Part shown: piece by piece, positions 18,301 through 28,996 of the stretch
Position numbering within the stretch: the first letter of the stretch is position 1
Layout: the number at the start of each line of letters is the position of its first letter
Source: Chrysaora quinquecirrha
Lineage: Eukaryota > Cnidaria > Scyphozoa > Semaeostomeae > Pelagiidae
Reading direction: 5' to 3'
NCBI GenBank assembly: GCA_014526335.1
Contig: JACTAT010000059.1
Coordinates: forward strand, 5,638,492-5,702,491
DNA length: 64,000 nucleotides
The notes under the pieces: model-generated
The model's input: the letters and a program-made list of their open reading frames with translations, nothing else
Told to the model about the DNA's origin: nothing
Database searches by the model: none
Made by a program: the position numbers and the translations under genes

Positions 18301-21300
18301 TTATGCTTGCGTGAGAGCATCCGACCTCGAGCCTTCCAACCCAGAATCTAACTCTAAAAATATCACAACATACACGTAAGGTAAAACCTCTCTTGGCTGC
18401 TGCGATATGAAGAAGAGGAACTTTCTATCTAGAACCAGACACGTACCTTCCTCTTCTTCATCTGTTGAATTTATATTGGGTACAGCATGAAGCCACTGTG
18501 CTTGGCAGCCAGGACACTTTCTCGTTGCAGCTCCCCTAATAGAAAAAACATGTTGTCAAGTTTGTGTTCAAAATTGAATTTCACAGTTGATGATAATGAT
18601 AAAAATTTTACTTTGTTACTTGCTTGTTTACTGATCCCCATCTTAGATACCCCCAAAATATTACTTGTCATTTCCTATAACCATTTTTGGTTCTTAACAA
18701 AATTTTCGAAATTATCTTTCAGTAAAAGAAAAACAGCTTCAGAGATCGTGGCTTTATGAGAATTGAGATTTCGGAGAAGTAAATTTTCAACCATTCCGAT
18801 TTGGCTTTGGTTTTTAAAGCCCCGGCCAAACGTAGCCATCATTTCATCCAACATTGGCCTGGCCAACGTTCATGTTGGGCAAAGTGTTGGCAGCTTTGGC
18901 CACCTTGTTAAATGAGCCATCGCCTTGTTTGTTGATGTTGACTGAATTTTGAGCCATCAAATTGTTTGTTGATGTTGACTGAATTTTGATCTGGGTCAAG
19001 AATTCACCCACCATTTCAGACTGTTGGCTTCGTCCAAGCCAATGTGCCAACAAATGTTAGCTCCAAGCATGCGTAGCAAATGCGAAGCCATTTGGTAAGT
19101 CGCTCGCTTTTAGTACGGGAAGACGAAGCAAAGCAGTGTTCTCATTCCAAAAGATTCAAGCTAGTAACAAATTTATAGTTTCTTACACAGAAAATATGGA
19201 AAAGAACCAAAATCAGAAATTTCCGACAGGTGTCCCAGCCTCTCCAATCGAAACCAGTATTCTGACGCGAATGTTGGCTGAAATGATGGCTACATTGAAA
19301 TAACCCTGCCCATGCAGCAGCCAACATTCAAAAGACGTTCGGCGAAACGTTGGGTGTAATATTGGTGACGTTTGGTCAAGGCACGATTGGCACATTCTGA
19401 TCCGCATCTGGATGTTTATTGTACCATATTCAATGACTTATAAATTAAGAAGCGATAAAATCATTTTAAAATTGGATTACTAACCTCCCTTTGAATAATT
19501 TATTGGCACAATAAAGATGGATTCTAACACCACAATTTGCGCATGTCTGACCCTGTAACAAATTCAGTGCAATACATTGATGAAGAATAAATACATCGAG
19601 ACAGTTTAAAGGCTGAAGAGTTGAGAAGCCGCATGAGAAAGGCTTGTTAGTTAACATGTCAGGTCACGTAAAATATGAAGGAAGGTTTATATAATTAATA
19701 ATTGCACGTCATAGGTCAAGAATCGGAAAAAATAGGTCAATGATCAGTAATGTCATAGTTCAAGGATCAGTAAAGTCATATGTCAATGTTCTGTAATGTC
19801 ATAGATCAAGGATCAGTGAAGACATAGGTCAAGGATCAGTGAAGTCAAGGGTCAGTGAAATCAGGTCATTATCATTATGAAACTTTTAAAATATAGTATC
19901 TTGAAATAGCACAAATAATGACTTTTATAAAGGTAGATATCTATGGGCATAATAGATTTGATTCAAAGTAAGAACCATGATGCTCGCAACTAATGTTTGA
20001 TACAATGTGGCCCATCATTAGCCATATTTTCATGCGCTTAATCGCGCCGCAGTTTCGAGGTCTTTCTGTCATCCATCGTTTCTTTTTTGAGAAATTGCAG
20101 ACTTTGAACACCAATTTTCCTGGGAATGCATTGAGACATAAAGTATTGTTTGTGAGGTTGTGAATCCAAACATCTACGAGAAGATCCTTTATAAAATATA
20201 CCCGAACTCAACATGAATTGTCACTGGCATTTTTTTAAAATTCCATAGCTGCCAAATTGATGTTTTGATGGGAAATTTTTATAAAGCTTCATATTTCTGA
20301 CCGGTACATTTTGATCGAAATCTGGACTACATAAATATTCAATAATTTCAGTATTTCCTCATAGAGATTTGCGTGTAGCTCATGCTTTATCTTTCTTTCT
20401 CAGTTATTCGTTGCATCTGTTACTGACTTACCTTTACTACAATATGCATGCACATTTTGCAGTCAGGTATTTCCTCTTGATAAATATTCTTCAAGTACAT
20501 GCTCAACTCGATAATTGTTCTTGGTCCTAGAGAATAATCTCCACCTATCTGTACATAAAAAAACGGACAACAAAATAAAAGAAAGAAAAGATAGTGTTGT
20601 AGGGGTGGGCAGTCTAAAAAAATATTGCTGATTATGCATTTTGGATTAGCATCCTTCGCGTTGTTAGCAATCCCGTCAGCAGCCCTATATTTCTTGCTCA
20701 TTGTCGCCCAGCATCTTCACGCCGTCCGTTTTTCCCGTTCCACAGGAAACGAATGTTAACGTTCAATCGTTGCGTCACAGTGATTTGGGCTGACTGCCGC
20801 AGCACTGCTACTGCCGCTCTTGCGGCGTTTCAATAGTACTTTGGTTTTATGTTATTTATATTTACGTTTATCATCAAAGTTCTCAATAGTACAGTGCATC
20901 CTAGAACGTTTCTTGCTGAAAATAGACAAAACTATTCCCAATTTATTGCAGAAGCATTATAGAACTTGAAAGGCAATGAACAGCAGTTTCTTAAATGGAT
21001 AGTTGGGGTTAAAATAAACTATGCTGAAAAAGATACAGCACATCATCATTAGTTTTCCAGTTTCCGGTTTCAACGACTACAGGATTCAGAACTCATGGAT
21101 TACACAAAGCAATTCTTTTCTGGTTGTGAGAACTAGCAGCTCAAGAGCACGGGCATATGTTCATTACTTTCGTCATAATTTATAACTGTAACTTTTCTTA
21201 CGCTGTAGCTTTGTACTTTGAATGTAAAATATTGCAATTAATCTGCAAACCTCAGTCAACCATTGTTCTTCCATAAGCTTTGTCAATAAAGCCTAGAAAA

Positions 21301-23471
21301 AATATTATGACTGCAAAATGCGCTCTGAGCAGAGATGTAGGTATTGTCATGGTATTGTGGACATTACAACATAACGCCTCCATGACTATGACAGGATCAT
21401 TGCAGCATTTATACAAATGATAAACTTTTAGGGGTTGTGTATTCGGAAAAGGATGTTTACAAGAGGGAGGCGTTAATTTCTAAAACAGTTTTTCAAGAAT
21501 ATTAATGGTCCCTGATTTTAGAAATTCGTCTTTTATGAAGGATATTTGTTAAGTAGGGGTGTTTAAAAGGGGGCTTAAGGGGTGGTGCTGGCAAAATTTC
21601 AAAGGGATTGCCAGATGCCAGATTGTCAAGTAAAATGTTATCAATAGATCTGTCTTCATTTCTGGGTTTATTGAGTAAGCAGTCAAAATGAAAGACCTGC
21701 CAATTAAATAGCCAATTGGTGTTTCTTAGGTGGGTGTTACACACACCCTCATAGTGCCACCCCTTTGGGGTGCAAAATAATTATGGTAAACAACAATATG
21801 TTAAGTAAAGTTACCTCTGACACACTTGCCGTCATCCTTGTCTCTAATTCCATTCCGATGTTCACAAGAGTCATAGCAGGTACATAGCCATCATCGGATG
21901 TGACAATCAGATCAAGCTAGAACAGCAAAATAACAATCATATATTGGCTCAGAGTAATTGATACATTGTTTCTTGGCAATTGGACTTTGCAAGTCCTACA
22001 TAGAATGTGATTAGTTTGTAAATTTTTCTGCTCTTGCTTGCAATTTTGAAATTATATTTAAGATTGGAAGGGATGTCAGACGAAAAAGGTCATTCCAAAG
22101 ATCATTTTTCAAAGATCATCCCACTGTTCGTTTCAATCTTGAGTTGCAGCACATAAGAGAAATATCATTTTCATTTCAAAAAAAATTCATAAGATAGCAT
22201 TAAGAGGAGCCTCACCACTTTTTTAAAGAAAGATATTTCATTTGGTGAGAACTCTGTTGCTACTTTTGAATGTTCATCTTCAGAGCAGTTGACCTGCAAA
22301 AAGCAATATGAATACCATAAATCCTCAATTAAACATCTGGGTCTTATGTGTGGTTCATACAGTGGTGTAGCAAGCATCATCGGCGCCCAGGGGCAAACAG
22401 GAATGTTGCCCCTATCTTCAATTTTTAGTCACATTTTAAGTTAAAATTTGATCTTTTAGCAACGTTTTTTTTTACAAAATTTTACACTTGTACACTACAC
22501 TTTTACACTAACGACTTGGCACAAAGGGGCACTTGCCCTTCCCTGCCCCCTTCCCTAAGAAACTGGGTTCTTATTTAGACTTCCTGAGTGGGTTATTCAT
22601 CTAGTTAGTGTTTTGGTACTTTATAACATTGAAGAAGACATTTTATAATGGAAAAAGTAAATACCAATGCAAAGTAGGAGACTCCATCATCTTCGGATTT
22701 GCCATGTCTTATTTCCATATATAATGGTTTTAATTTCTTATTTATAGCTGCTAAGCACGCTCGAAAATCTTGCTGGACATTTTGAACTGAAAAGAAAAAT
22801 TCCAGAATTAACTTAAAAGAGCATAATTCATCAAAGGGATCTTTGTCATGTCATCTAGAGAGGGGTGAGGGTCCAAGCAAAATAGATATTTAGTACAATC
22901 CCTCCTCCCAATGGTGTATAGTTTCATATACTCTTTTTTTTTAAAGAAACTAAGATTTTTTCAGTACTCAAAGTTTCTTAGTTTTTGGACAATTTTGGTA
23001 CTGAAAGTTTCTTAGCAGTTTCTTAGGGATCAATATTTTTAGTGCCAAAACAGGTAATTGACACTTTAATTTGACAAATAGAAGAAACAATACAATTCAC
23101 GTTTACATGAGCTGTTCCTTTTGTAAAAATAGACACTTTTGGTGTAACAGAAGCTCGTTTTTCGATGCTATATTCAACTCTAAAGACTATTGAGACCTGC
23201 GAGTTTCTTATCATTTTGGGTCGAGTACTGAAAGTTTCTTAACCAATATTGACCTCAGTACTGAGTTTCTTATAAATGGGTTTCTTATAAAAAAAGAGTA
23301 TATATTTTATTTATTTTACAACCTAGACTAGGTTTTATTTTTTTTTATACCATTGACATTATATTTTGCACAAGCTCTTGTGAACACTTCCTTTGCGCTT
23401 CTTTCAGTCATCAGTCTTTTGGACATGAAACTTTGCAGGCAATAACGATGTGCATCTTGGTAGGCGATCAT
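18301..23471 (-). CDS. NSMCE1: Smc5/6 complex non-SMC element 1 (RING-like subunit)
   Basis: Nine minus-strand exons (plus-strand coordinates): 23351-23471 (ATG), 22665-22786, 22216-22293, 21815-21916, 21251-21292, 20432-20548, 19485-19552, 18447-18535, 18301-18353 (TAA). All borders are GT-AG, phases match throughout, and the product is 263 residues (human 266). NSE1 is part of the SMC5/6 complex in homologous recombination and replication-fork repair, acts as a RING-type ubiquitin ligase subunit and binds NSE3/MAGE. Recognisable segments are LKPLYMEIRHGKSEDDG (winged-helix region), EEQWLTE and SLGPRTIIELSMYL. The variant C4HC3 RING is intact: C185-x2-C188, C198-x2-C201, H206, C209, C224-x2-C227. 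It is divergently paired with FKBP8. Introns contain a TIR element (22.93-23.30 kb), a GPCR relic (20.65-20.9 kb), a tandem repeat (19.7 kb) and another TIR element (18.8-19.4 kb). Confidence 0.95.
18816..19384. mobile_element. TIR element (MITE-like) in NSMCE1 intron 7
   Basis: Ends GCCCCGGCCAAACGTAGCC (about 18819) and GTGACGTTTGGTCAAGGCAC (about 19365-19384) are imperfect inverted repeats. Inner sequences around CCAACATTGGCC and CAGCCAACATTC are also mirrored. A GTTGATGTTGACTGAATTTT direct repeat occurs twice inside. No transposase frame is present. Confidence 0.65.
19700..19868. repeat. Short tandem repeat, unit about 22-29 bp
   Basis: About seven degenerate copies of GTCATAGGTCAAGGATCAGT(gaa) in NSMCE1 intron 6. 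Confidence 0.8.
20650..20905 (+). pseudogene. Degenerate GPCR fragment related to the 15.8-kb receptor
   Basis: The sequence aligns by eye to 16070-16330 of the intact GPCR gene (end of TM3, loop 2, TM4, TM5). Shared blocks include TTCAATCGTTGCGTCA versus TTCAATCGTTGCATCA, GACTGCCGCAGCACTGCTAC (identical, 20 bases) and GCGGCGTTTCAATA (identical). The copy has lost the AAAATAATAATTGTA segment, carries other small deletions and has an in-frame TAG just after GCGGCGTTTCAA. It lies on the + strand inside NSMCE1 intron 5, antisense to that gene. Only about 250 bases survive. Confidence 0.85.
22926..23303. mobile_element. TIR element with A+T-rich ends in NSMCE1 intron 1
   Basis: Left end ATATACTCTTTTTTTTAAAG (22926-22945) is mirrored by the right end, whose complement begins ATATACTCTTTTTTTATAAG (to 23303). 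The inside carries repeated AAAGTTTCTTAG and CAGTACTCAAAG motifs. No coding capacity. Related in style to the elements at 27.8, 38.1 and 63.2 kb. Confidence 0.7.
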
Positions 23472-23761
23472 ACTTTAGGAAAAATATAAGAATATCTTAT
23501 ATAACGCGTCCACTTCTGTTGTTGATCTAGGCCCTTTTTGGTTTATGAAAATTTCCCGCCAAATTTCCACGTGGGTTGTGGGAACGCTTCTGCGAAGGAG
23601 CATGGACCTCTGAGCAAGACAGAGGCTGGCCTGGCGTTTTGAAAGAGAAAAAAACGTGAAGACAAAGTTCTGTCAGCAGTGTCAGTCTGTCTGTCTGTGG
23701 TCCGCAAAGCTGTGGCTCTCAATCTTTTTAACATTATTCTGTAACTTTTCGGAATCTAGTC
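23472..23761. promoter_or_regulatory. Divergent promoter region of NSMCE1 and FKBP8
   Basis: Only 290 bases separate the two start codons. The spacer has an E2F-consensus TTTCCCGC (23552-23559, within TTTCCCGCCAAATTT), an E-box CACGTG (23568-23573) and a locally raised G+C content. No clear TATA box is placed for FKBP8; a TATATAA near 23500 could serve NSMCE1. Function is inferred from position and motif matches only. Confidence 0.6.
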
Positions 23762-25615
23762 ATGGAAGACAACGTAGTGGAAAGTGATTCTCTAAGCCCT
23801 GATAATGCTGGAGTTAACGAAGACTTCGAAGAACCTAGAAAGAATTCTCTAAATGTCAACGAAAAGGACAATGAAATGGGCCTAAATTCTGAAGAAGAGC
23901 AAGGTAGGGAGGTCATTACGCAACCACTTGAATCAAATGGGTTTGAGGAAAACGCTGAGGCACAGAGTCATTTGAATCAAGAGAATTGCGAGGGTGAAAT
24001 TTTCAAAGGTAAGGCTGTGGATGATGAGAAATTGGTAAGTGAAAATTTTGATAAAGCTGTTGAAAAACCAGTTGAAAAGATTTTTGATGCAGAAAGCAGG
24101 GATAATCAGGAAAACCACAAGAATGTAGCATCGGAAAGTAGGGCCCAAAATGGAGTGTTGGTGGATGGTAAAGCACAGTTGAATGAAGTCTCAGGTGGAG
24201 CCCAGGATGAAACTCCAGTGGGAAGTGCAGCACAGAATGAAGTTTTGGTTGATAGTGAATCTGGGAATGAAATGATAATGGATACTGACGCACAGAAGGA
24301 AGTTTCAATGGACAATGGAGTTCAGAATGATGACTCGCTACTGGGTGACAGTAACAAACATGATAGTGAAAACTCTTTGGAAAACGAGAAATTACATGAG
24401 GCTTCAAACACATTTAGCCAGAACCTTTGTGATGACAACAAGGACAATACTGTAGGAGAGAGAGGGATTCCAGAGGGAGAATCAGAGGAACCAACTAATG
24501 AAGCTCAATATAGAGACTTGAGAGCTGTAGCAGAATCCGTTTCAAGTAAGGATGAAGTTCCAGTTTCTGAAAATGAAACTTTAGAAAGTGAGAAGACTGA
24601 TAATGTTGAGCTATCAATGATGGAGCCTACAGACAGTGGGGCTGACGGTGAGTCAAAAGACATTGAGAAAGACAATGAACCTTTAGACATTCTTGGCAAT
24701 GGTCTTTTGAAAAAGACAGTGATAACTGAGGGAGAAGGAGAGGAGACAAGACCTCAATCTGGCAATGAAGTAGTTATCAAAGTATCCGGGGAGCTTAGTA
24801 ATGGAGAAAGTCTAAACGAAGAAGAAATTACATTTATCCTTGATGAAAGAGAAGTTATTCAAGCTTTTGATTTGGCAGTTGCTTTGATGGAACTTGGAGA
24901 GAAAGCATCACTTTATACTGATGCTAAGTATGCCTATGGACCATTTGGTTGTAATGAAAATGGACTAAAGATACCTCCACATTGTAACATAACATATGAA
25001 ATTGAGGTCATGTCCATAAGAGAAATACTACAGGATGCTGTTCCTGATGAAGAAAAACTTTCCATTGGGGATAGAAAGAGAAGTCGAGGAAATAGTTTCT
25101 ATAAGAGGGGAGATTATGGGGGAGCTATTGATTGCTATAAAAGGGCCTTGAAATATCTAGAGGGATCTTCGAATAAGAATGTAAGCGAAATGCATTTGAA
25201 ATGCCAGAATAACTTATCTGCTGCCCAGCTTAAAGTAAATGCCTTTCAGGCTGCATTGCTGTCTTGTAATAGTGTTTTGCGGGCTGAGCCTGAAAATGTC
25301 AAGGCTGTATTCAGGAAAGGAAAGTGTTTGGAAAGCCTTGGAGATTCTGAAGAGGCATTGAAATGGATGAAAAAGGCTTCAATGTTAGATCCAAATAGTA
25401 AAATGATACAGGCAGAGCTGATTAGATTAGGTAATTATGTTAAAAAGAATCGGCAAAAGGAAAGTGACATGTATAAAAGAATGGTTGATGGTTTGAGAGA
25501 TCAAGACAAAGAGAATGCATCAGAGAACTATAGCTTTTCATGGAAGATTCTAGCAGGAACCATGATGGCTGCTGGTGTTGGTATAATGGCTGCTTTCTTC
25601 TTATATAGACACTAA
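23762..25615 (+). CDS. FKBP8: FKBP-type prolyl isomerase 8, membrane-anchored
   Basis: A 617-residue single-exon protein. Residues 1 to about 305 are acidic and disordered, with loose repeats of an AQNxVLVD/SGNE type (about 125-195). LGNGLLKKTV (about 310) starts the FKBP domain, whose body (about 330-415) includes VIQAFDLAVALMELGE, YAYGPFG and the closing IPPHCNITYEIEV. Three TPR units follow (about 436-560; RGNSFYKRGDYGGAIDCYKRAL, NNLSAAQLK, AVFRKGKCLESLG). A C-terminal hydrophobic anchor (about 594-614) ends in YRH. FKBP38/FKBP8 is tail-anchored in mitochondrial outer and ER membranes, binds HSP90 and BCL-2, and serves as a mitophagy receptor in vertebrates. The TPR and anchor order is exactly that of the family; the N-terminus is much longer than in human (about 413 residues overall). 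Lack of introns is unusual for this gene. Divergently paired with NSMCE1. Confidence 0.95.
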   Translation: MEDNVVESDSLSPDNAGVNEDFEEPRKNSLNVNEKDNEMGLNSEEEQGREVITQPLESNGFEENAEAQSHLNQENCEGEIFKGKAVDDEKLVSENFDKAVEKPVEKIFDAESRDNQENHKNVASESRAQNGVLVDGKAQLNEVSGGAQDETPVGSAAQNEVLVDSESGNEMIMDTDAQKEVSMDNGVQNDDSLLGDSNKHDSENSLENEKLHEASNTFSQNLCDDNKDNTVGERGIPEGESEEPTNEAQYRDLRAVAESVSSKDEVPVSENETLESEKTDNVELSMMEPTDSGADGESKDIEKDNEPLDILGNGLLKKTVITEGEGEETRPQSGNEVVIKVSGELSNGESLNEEEITFILDEREVIQAFDLAVALMELGEKASLYTDAKYAYGPFGCNENGLKIPPHCNITYEIEVMSIREILQDAVPDEEKLSIGDRKRSRGNSFYKRGDYGGAIDCYKRALKYLEGSSNKNVSEMHLKCQNNLSAAQLKVNAFQAALLSCNSVLRAEPENVKAVFRKGKCLESLGDSEEALKWMKKASMLDPNSKMIQAELIRLGNYVKKNRQKESDMYKRMVDGLRDQDKENASENYSFSWKILAGTMMAAGVGIMAAFFLYRH

Positions 25616-26465
25616 CTTCAAATCCTTACTGCAGCAAAATTAATGAAACTTGGTGATAGAGGTTTCTTTCACAATATATGAATTCATATGGTTGTAATCA
25701 AATCAATTATATTTTCTGACTCATATAGAGAATGTATTCTATCTTTAAAGATGAAACACCTCCCATCATATAAAGAAGATGACTGCTCGATTAATTTTTA
25801 CCCTGCTAAAACTTCAATGTTTTTGGAAAATTTCCTGCTTAAAGGTTTAGTAACTTTAGTCTAAGTTTTATATCGCAAGTCCAGCCTTGCCCATTATAAG
25901 TTTGTACTCAAACAGTACAGGGATCCCACCTCCAAAGGAATTTCATTGTCCATATTAATACAAGAAATGGGCCAGCCCAATGGTGATTCTTGCATCTGGT
26001 TCATAACATAAGTGCAGAGCAGTTAATTGCCACATTTAAGAACAAATGGCCTGGCTGGCACACTCTCTCCAACCAACTTTCACAAGCGTGTAGAGTATAG
26101 TGGTATAGAGTATAGTGGTATATACATTTAGGAATAGTGTCCACTTAGTTTCCATAGCAATAACAAATGGTTTCTGTTGATAAACCTTCGCTGTTTTGTT
26201 GATTTGTTTATAGTTATATCAAGTTTAGGCAATTATATATTAATTATATTTGGTTTAGGCAATTATATTATTGAAAAATCCAGCTTAGTTTCAGATCAGG
26301 TTTGTAATAATCAGTCATCTTTCTTAGTAGGAAATAGCCTTGTCAGGTATTATTTTTCAATGCATTCTTAAAATTAGTTATTTTTTCCGCTTCTTGATCC
26401 CTAATTCCAGTCCGCGAATGTTTTCCTTTGTTTGCTCATTACAGTTTTTTTAATCATCATCTTGG
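25616..26465. other. Downstream flank of FKBP8
   Basis: AT-rich sequence holding the FKBP8 3' UTR. I see no canonical AATAAA close to the stop codon and no gene. A short TATAGTGGTATAGAGTATAGTGG duplication lies near 26096-26120. Confidence 0.5.
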
Positions 26466-27530
26466 CTCAGGGCCAGACATCACATGTATCCCTTGACGGT
26501 ACTGATGTTATCCCCCACTGTACTGCTGATACACCTCCACTGTAGTGAACATCCTCTACTCTGCGGCACATTCTCCGCTGTACTGCACAGAGCTTTTTCC
26601 ATTCTTTTTTTGTTAGTTCCTCTGCTCTTTCAATTTCTAGTCCTAATCTTTTTCCTATTTCTTTTGTATAAAAAAACCAATTCCTCTTCTCATTATTTCG
26701 TTGCTCTTGTATTAGTTGTTTCCCCAGTCTTTCATCTTTCGAGTCTATGAGGTTTTGATATAGCATTAATTTTTGGTGCTGTTTTCTTTTTTCAATGGGC
26801 CAAATCCCCGTTTCCTTCAATAAAGCCCAATGCGGTGTGCTCTTTGGAAGTCCAAAGATTCGCTTAGGTATATCTCCTTGTACTTATTCTATTCTTTTCA
26901 TATATCTCTCCTCAATGTTCGTCCAGCATTCTAGGTTGCAGGTTAACGCTGGCACTACAGTTTTTTCATGAATCAGCAAACTTGCCTCTGTTGACAACTT
27001 TCCAATCAATTCTGCTTTCCCTATTTTCATTATCACTGCTGTTAACCCCTGCATCTTCTTTTTAAGTTCTTCCACCTGTTTGTCGACACTTCCATTCTCT
27101 ACAATCCAATTTCCCAGATATTTATTCCCTTTCGCTCCTTCAATCTTTCCCTTTTTTACCTCAATTTCCGGTTTTTCCACTTTATCTTTACCTTTTATTA
27201 CCAAGTATCTTGTTTTCTGTATTGAAAGTAAATTTCTTCTTTTTTTCCATTTCCCTCAATTTCTTCCCAACTTCCTCTATTGTTTTTCTTGTTCCTGCCG
27301 TTGCAATGTCATCTACATATACCAATGTTTCTATATTCATGTTGTTATCAATCATTGTCTTTGCTGATCTCTCCCCCAGTTTGTCGATTTGTGCTATACT
27401 ACTACAGCACAATAATGGCCCGAAAATTGTTCCTTGTTTCACCACGTTATTTATGTTTACCGGTCTCTCCACAAGGGGTCAAAATTTTCATGACTGCTTT
27501 TCCATTCATTTTATGTAGTGTGGTTTAAAA
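26466..27530 (-). mobile_element. LINE (non-LTR retrotransposon) reverse transcriptase remnant
   Basis: The minus strand reads, from 27530 downwards, a broken RT. A GKAVMKILTPCGETG-like lead is followed by VKQGTIFGPLLCC, then the catalytic LVYVDDIATAG (YVDD box, about 27300-27330), then KFTFN, KYLGNWIVENG, and the C-terminal KMQGLTAVIMK and LLIHEKTVVPALTCNLECW segments. It closes with IWPIEKRKQHQKLMLYQNLI near 26750-26810. The frame shifts near 27195 and is interrupted near 26850, so it is dead. The domain order is that of LINE RTs; the clade is not assigned. Confidence 0.85.
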
Positions 27531-27803
27531 CACAATGCCAATTTCGGCTTCTCTTTCTAATTCCGTCTTAAGCGTTTGTTTCGGTCTGTTTCTGACGTTC
27601 ATATTTTGACGAAAACAGCTTTCAAGTAAGCTTTCAAGTTTGTTTCGGCTGTTCATTGCAATTTGGAAATATACAGGGAAGAACGGCAGTGTTAACATGT
27701 GTAAGCATGTGTAGTAGATGCCTTGGATCATTTTTGGATTGATTTTAACAGTCTCGGGCTCAAATCTCCGATTTCCTTACAATCCGCGGATCAAATAGTT
27801 GGT

Positions 27804-28224
27804 TACACGCTTTTTTTATAAAGAACCACTTTATAAGGAACCTATATGTAGAAGGCCCGAAAATTTAAAGAACTTATACTACTAAAGAGAAAATCATTCA
27901 GGAACTTTTGAATTTTGAATGCTTTTATTACTGCAAATAATCAAGAATTAGAAAGCCGGTTCCATTCATTGATTCATTTGCAGTCGAAAATCAAATAAAT
28001 TGTACGTTAAGCATGTATCCAATGTTTCTTTGTGTAGTCTTGAGCCTTGCTCACATGCAAATGCCTCTCTTTTATTGTTAAGACCACTGTATGTGCAGTT
28101 AAGATTAAGGAACTATTAAGGAACTTTTGGAACTACAATTGCCTCAAAAGAGGCCCAAAAATGAGGAACTTTAGGAACTAGGCCTTGAGGTAGGGGGGAG
28201 GTAGGTTCCTTAAAAAAAGCGTGT
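27804..28224. mobile_element. TIR element, 'ACACGC-T-run' family, copy 1
   Basis: The left end TTACACGCTTTTTTTATAAA is mirrored at the right by TCCTTAAAAAAAGCGTGTGC. The interior is very similar to 38092-38497 (shared ACCTA.ATGTAGAAGGCCCG, AAATTTAAAGAACTTATACT and AACTAGGCCTTGAG blocks). About 420 bp and noncoding. Confidence 0.85.
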
Positions 28225-28339
28225 GCTGTGTTTCATTTGGCTTTCCAACTGCTATGTAGTATGATTTCTACGTTGAAACAATTTATGTGGATTTGATAAT
28301 TTTATGGCTATGTGCCTAAACCTCATGGTTCGTTAAGCC

Positions 28340-28996
28340 TTGTTTCCATATAGCCAAAAGTTGCTGTGCCAGTGCTTAGACCGTGCTGTGACGTTTTTAT
28401 TTTTAATTGAAACACTTCCTTGTGGTGGCTCTACAGTTTCTTTACCGCAGTGGTGCCGACAAAAACGGTTCATTCATTTCATTTTCATTTCATTTATTCT
28501 TATTTTTACACAATGCCCTTTCAGCATTGCAAAAAAGAAAAACTTAAACTACAAATTCTCAATTTAGTATGTAAGAAAAATATTTAATATAGCCGCTCTT
28601 CCAATGGGTCGTGTTTGGGTCACTACCTCAGGAATTCCTTTAGTTTTCGTTTGGTTTGAAGGAAATTAGCGAGGCGGAATGTCTTTTTTCTTTAGGGATC
28701 TCATTCCATGTAGTTGCCCCCTGGTATTTAAAGGATTTTTTACAATATTCGGTTGAATATGGTTCAACTTTCCCGGCCCTTATGACGCTTTTTCCACTAG
28801 AAGATTTTAATGGAAACAAGCGAATTAAATTCGAGGAAATATGAAACCATTTTATTGCAACCACTGTCTCAGCACGGTACAGCCGTGTCTCAGCACTGGC
28901 CCCGCTACATATTGCTATATGGAAACGAAGCGTCGCAAAACTTTCTCAGCGCTGGTCCAGCCGCTGGCACCGCCACTTTTGGCTTTATGGAAACCC
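28340..28996. mobile_element. TIR element interrupted by a LINE fragment
   Basis: Left end TGTTTCCATATAGCCAAAAG (28341) continuing GTGCCAGTGCTTAGACC is mirrored by the right end, whose complement begins GGTTTCCATAAAGCCAAAAG (to 28995) and continues GGTGCCAGCGGCTGGACC. The two halves are separated by a LINE 3' fragment at about 28469-28808, so the LINE appears to have landed inside an older foldback element. Confidence 0.7.
28469..28808 (-). mobile_element. CR1/L2-like LINE 3' fragment
   Basis: The minus-strand peptide contains SFKYQGATTWNEIPKEKR, the characteristic carboxy-terminal patch of CR1/L2-like RT proteins (FxxxGPxxWNxLP type), here broken by a frame shift shortly after. The 3' end is a short (AATGA)n-like tail (plus-strand TTCATTTCATTTTCATTTC). 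Confidence 0.65.
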
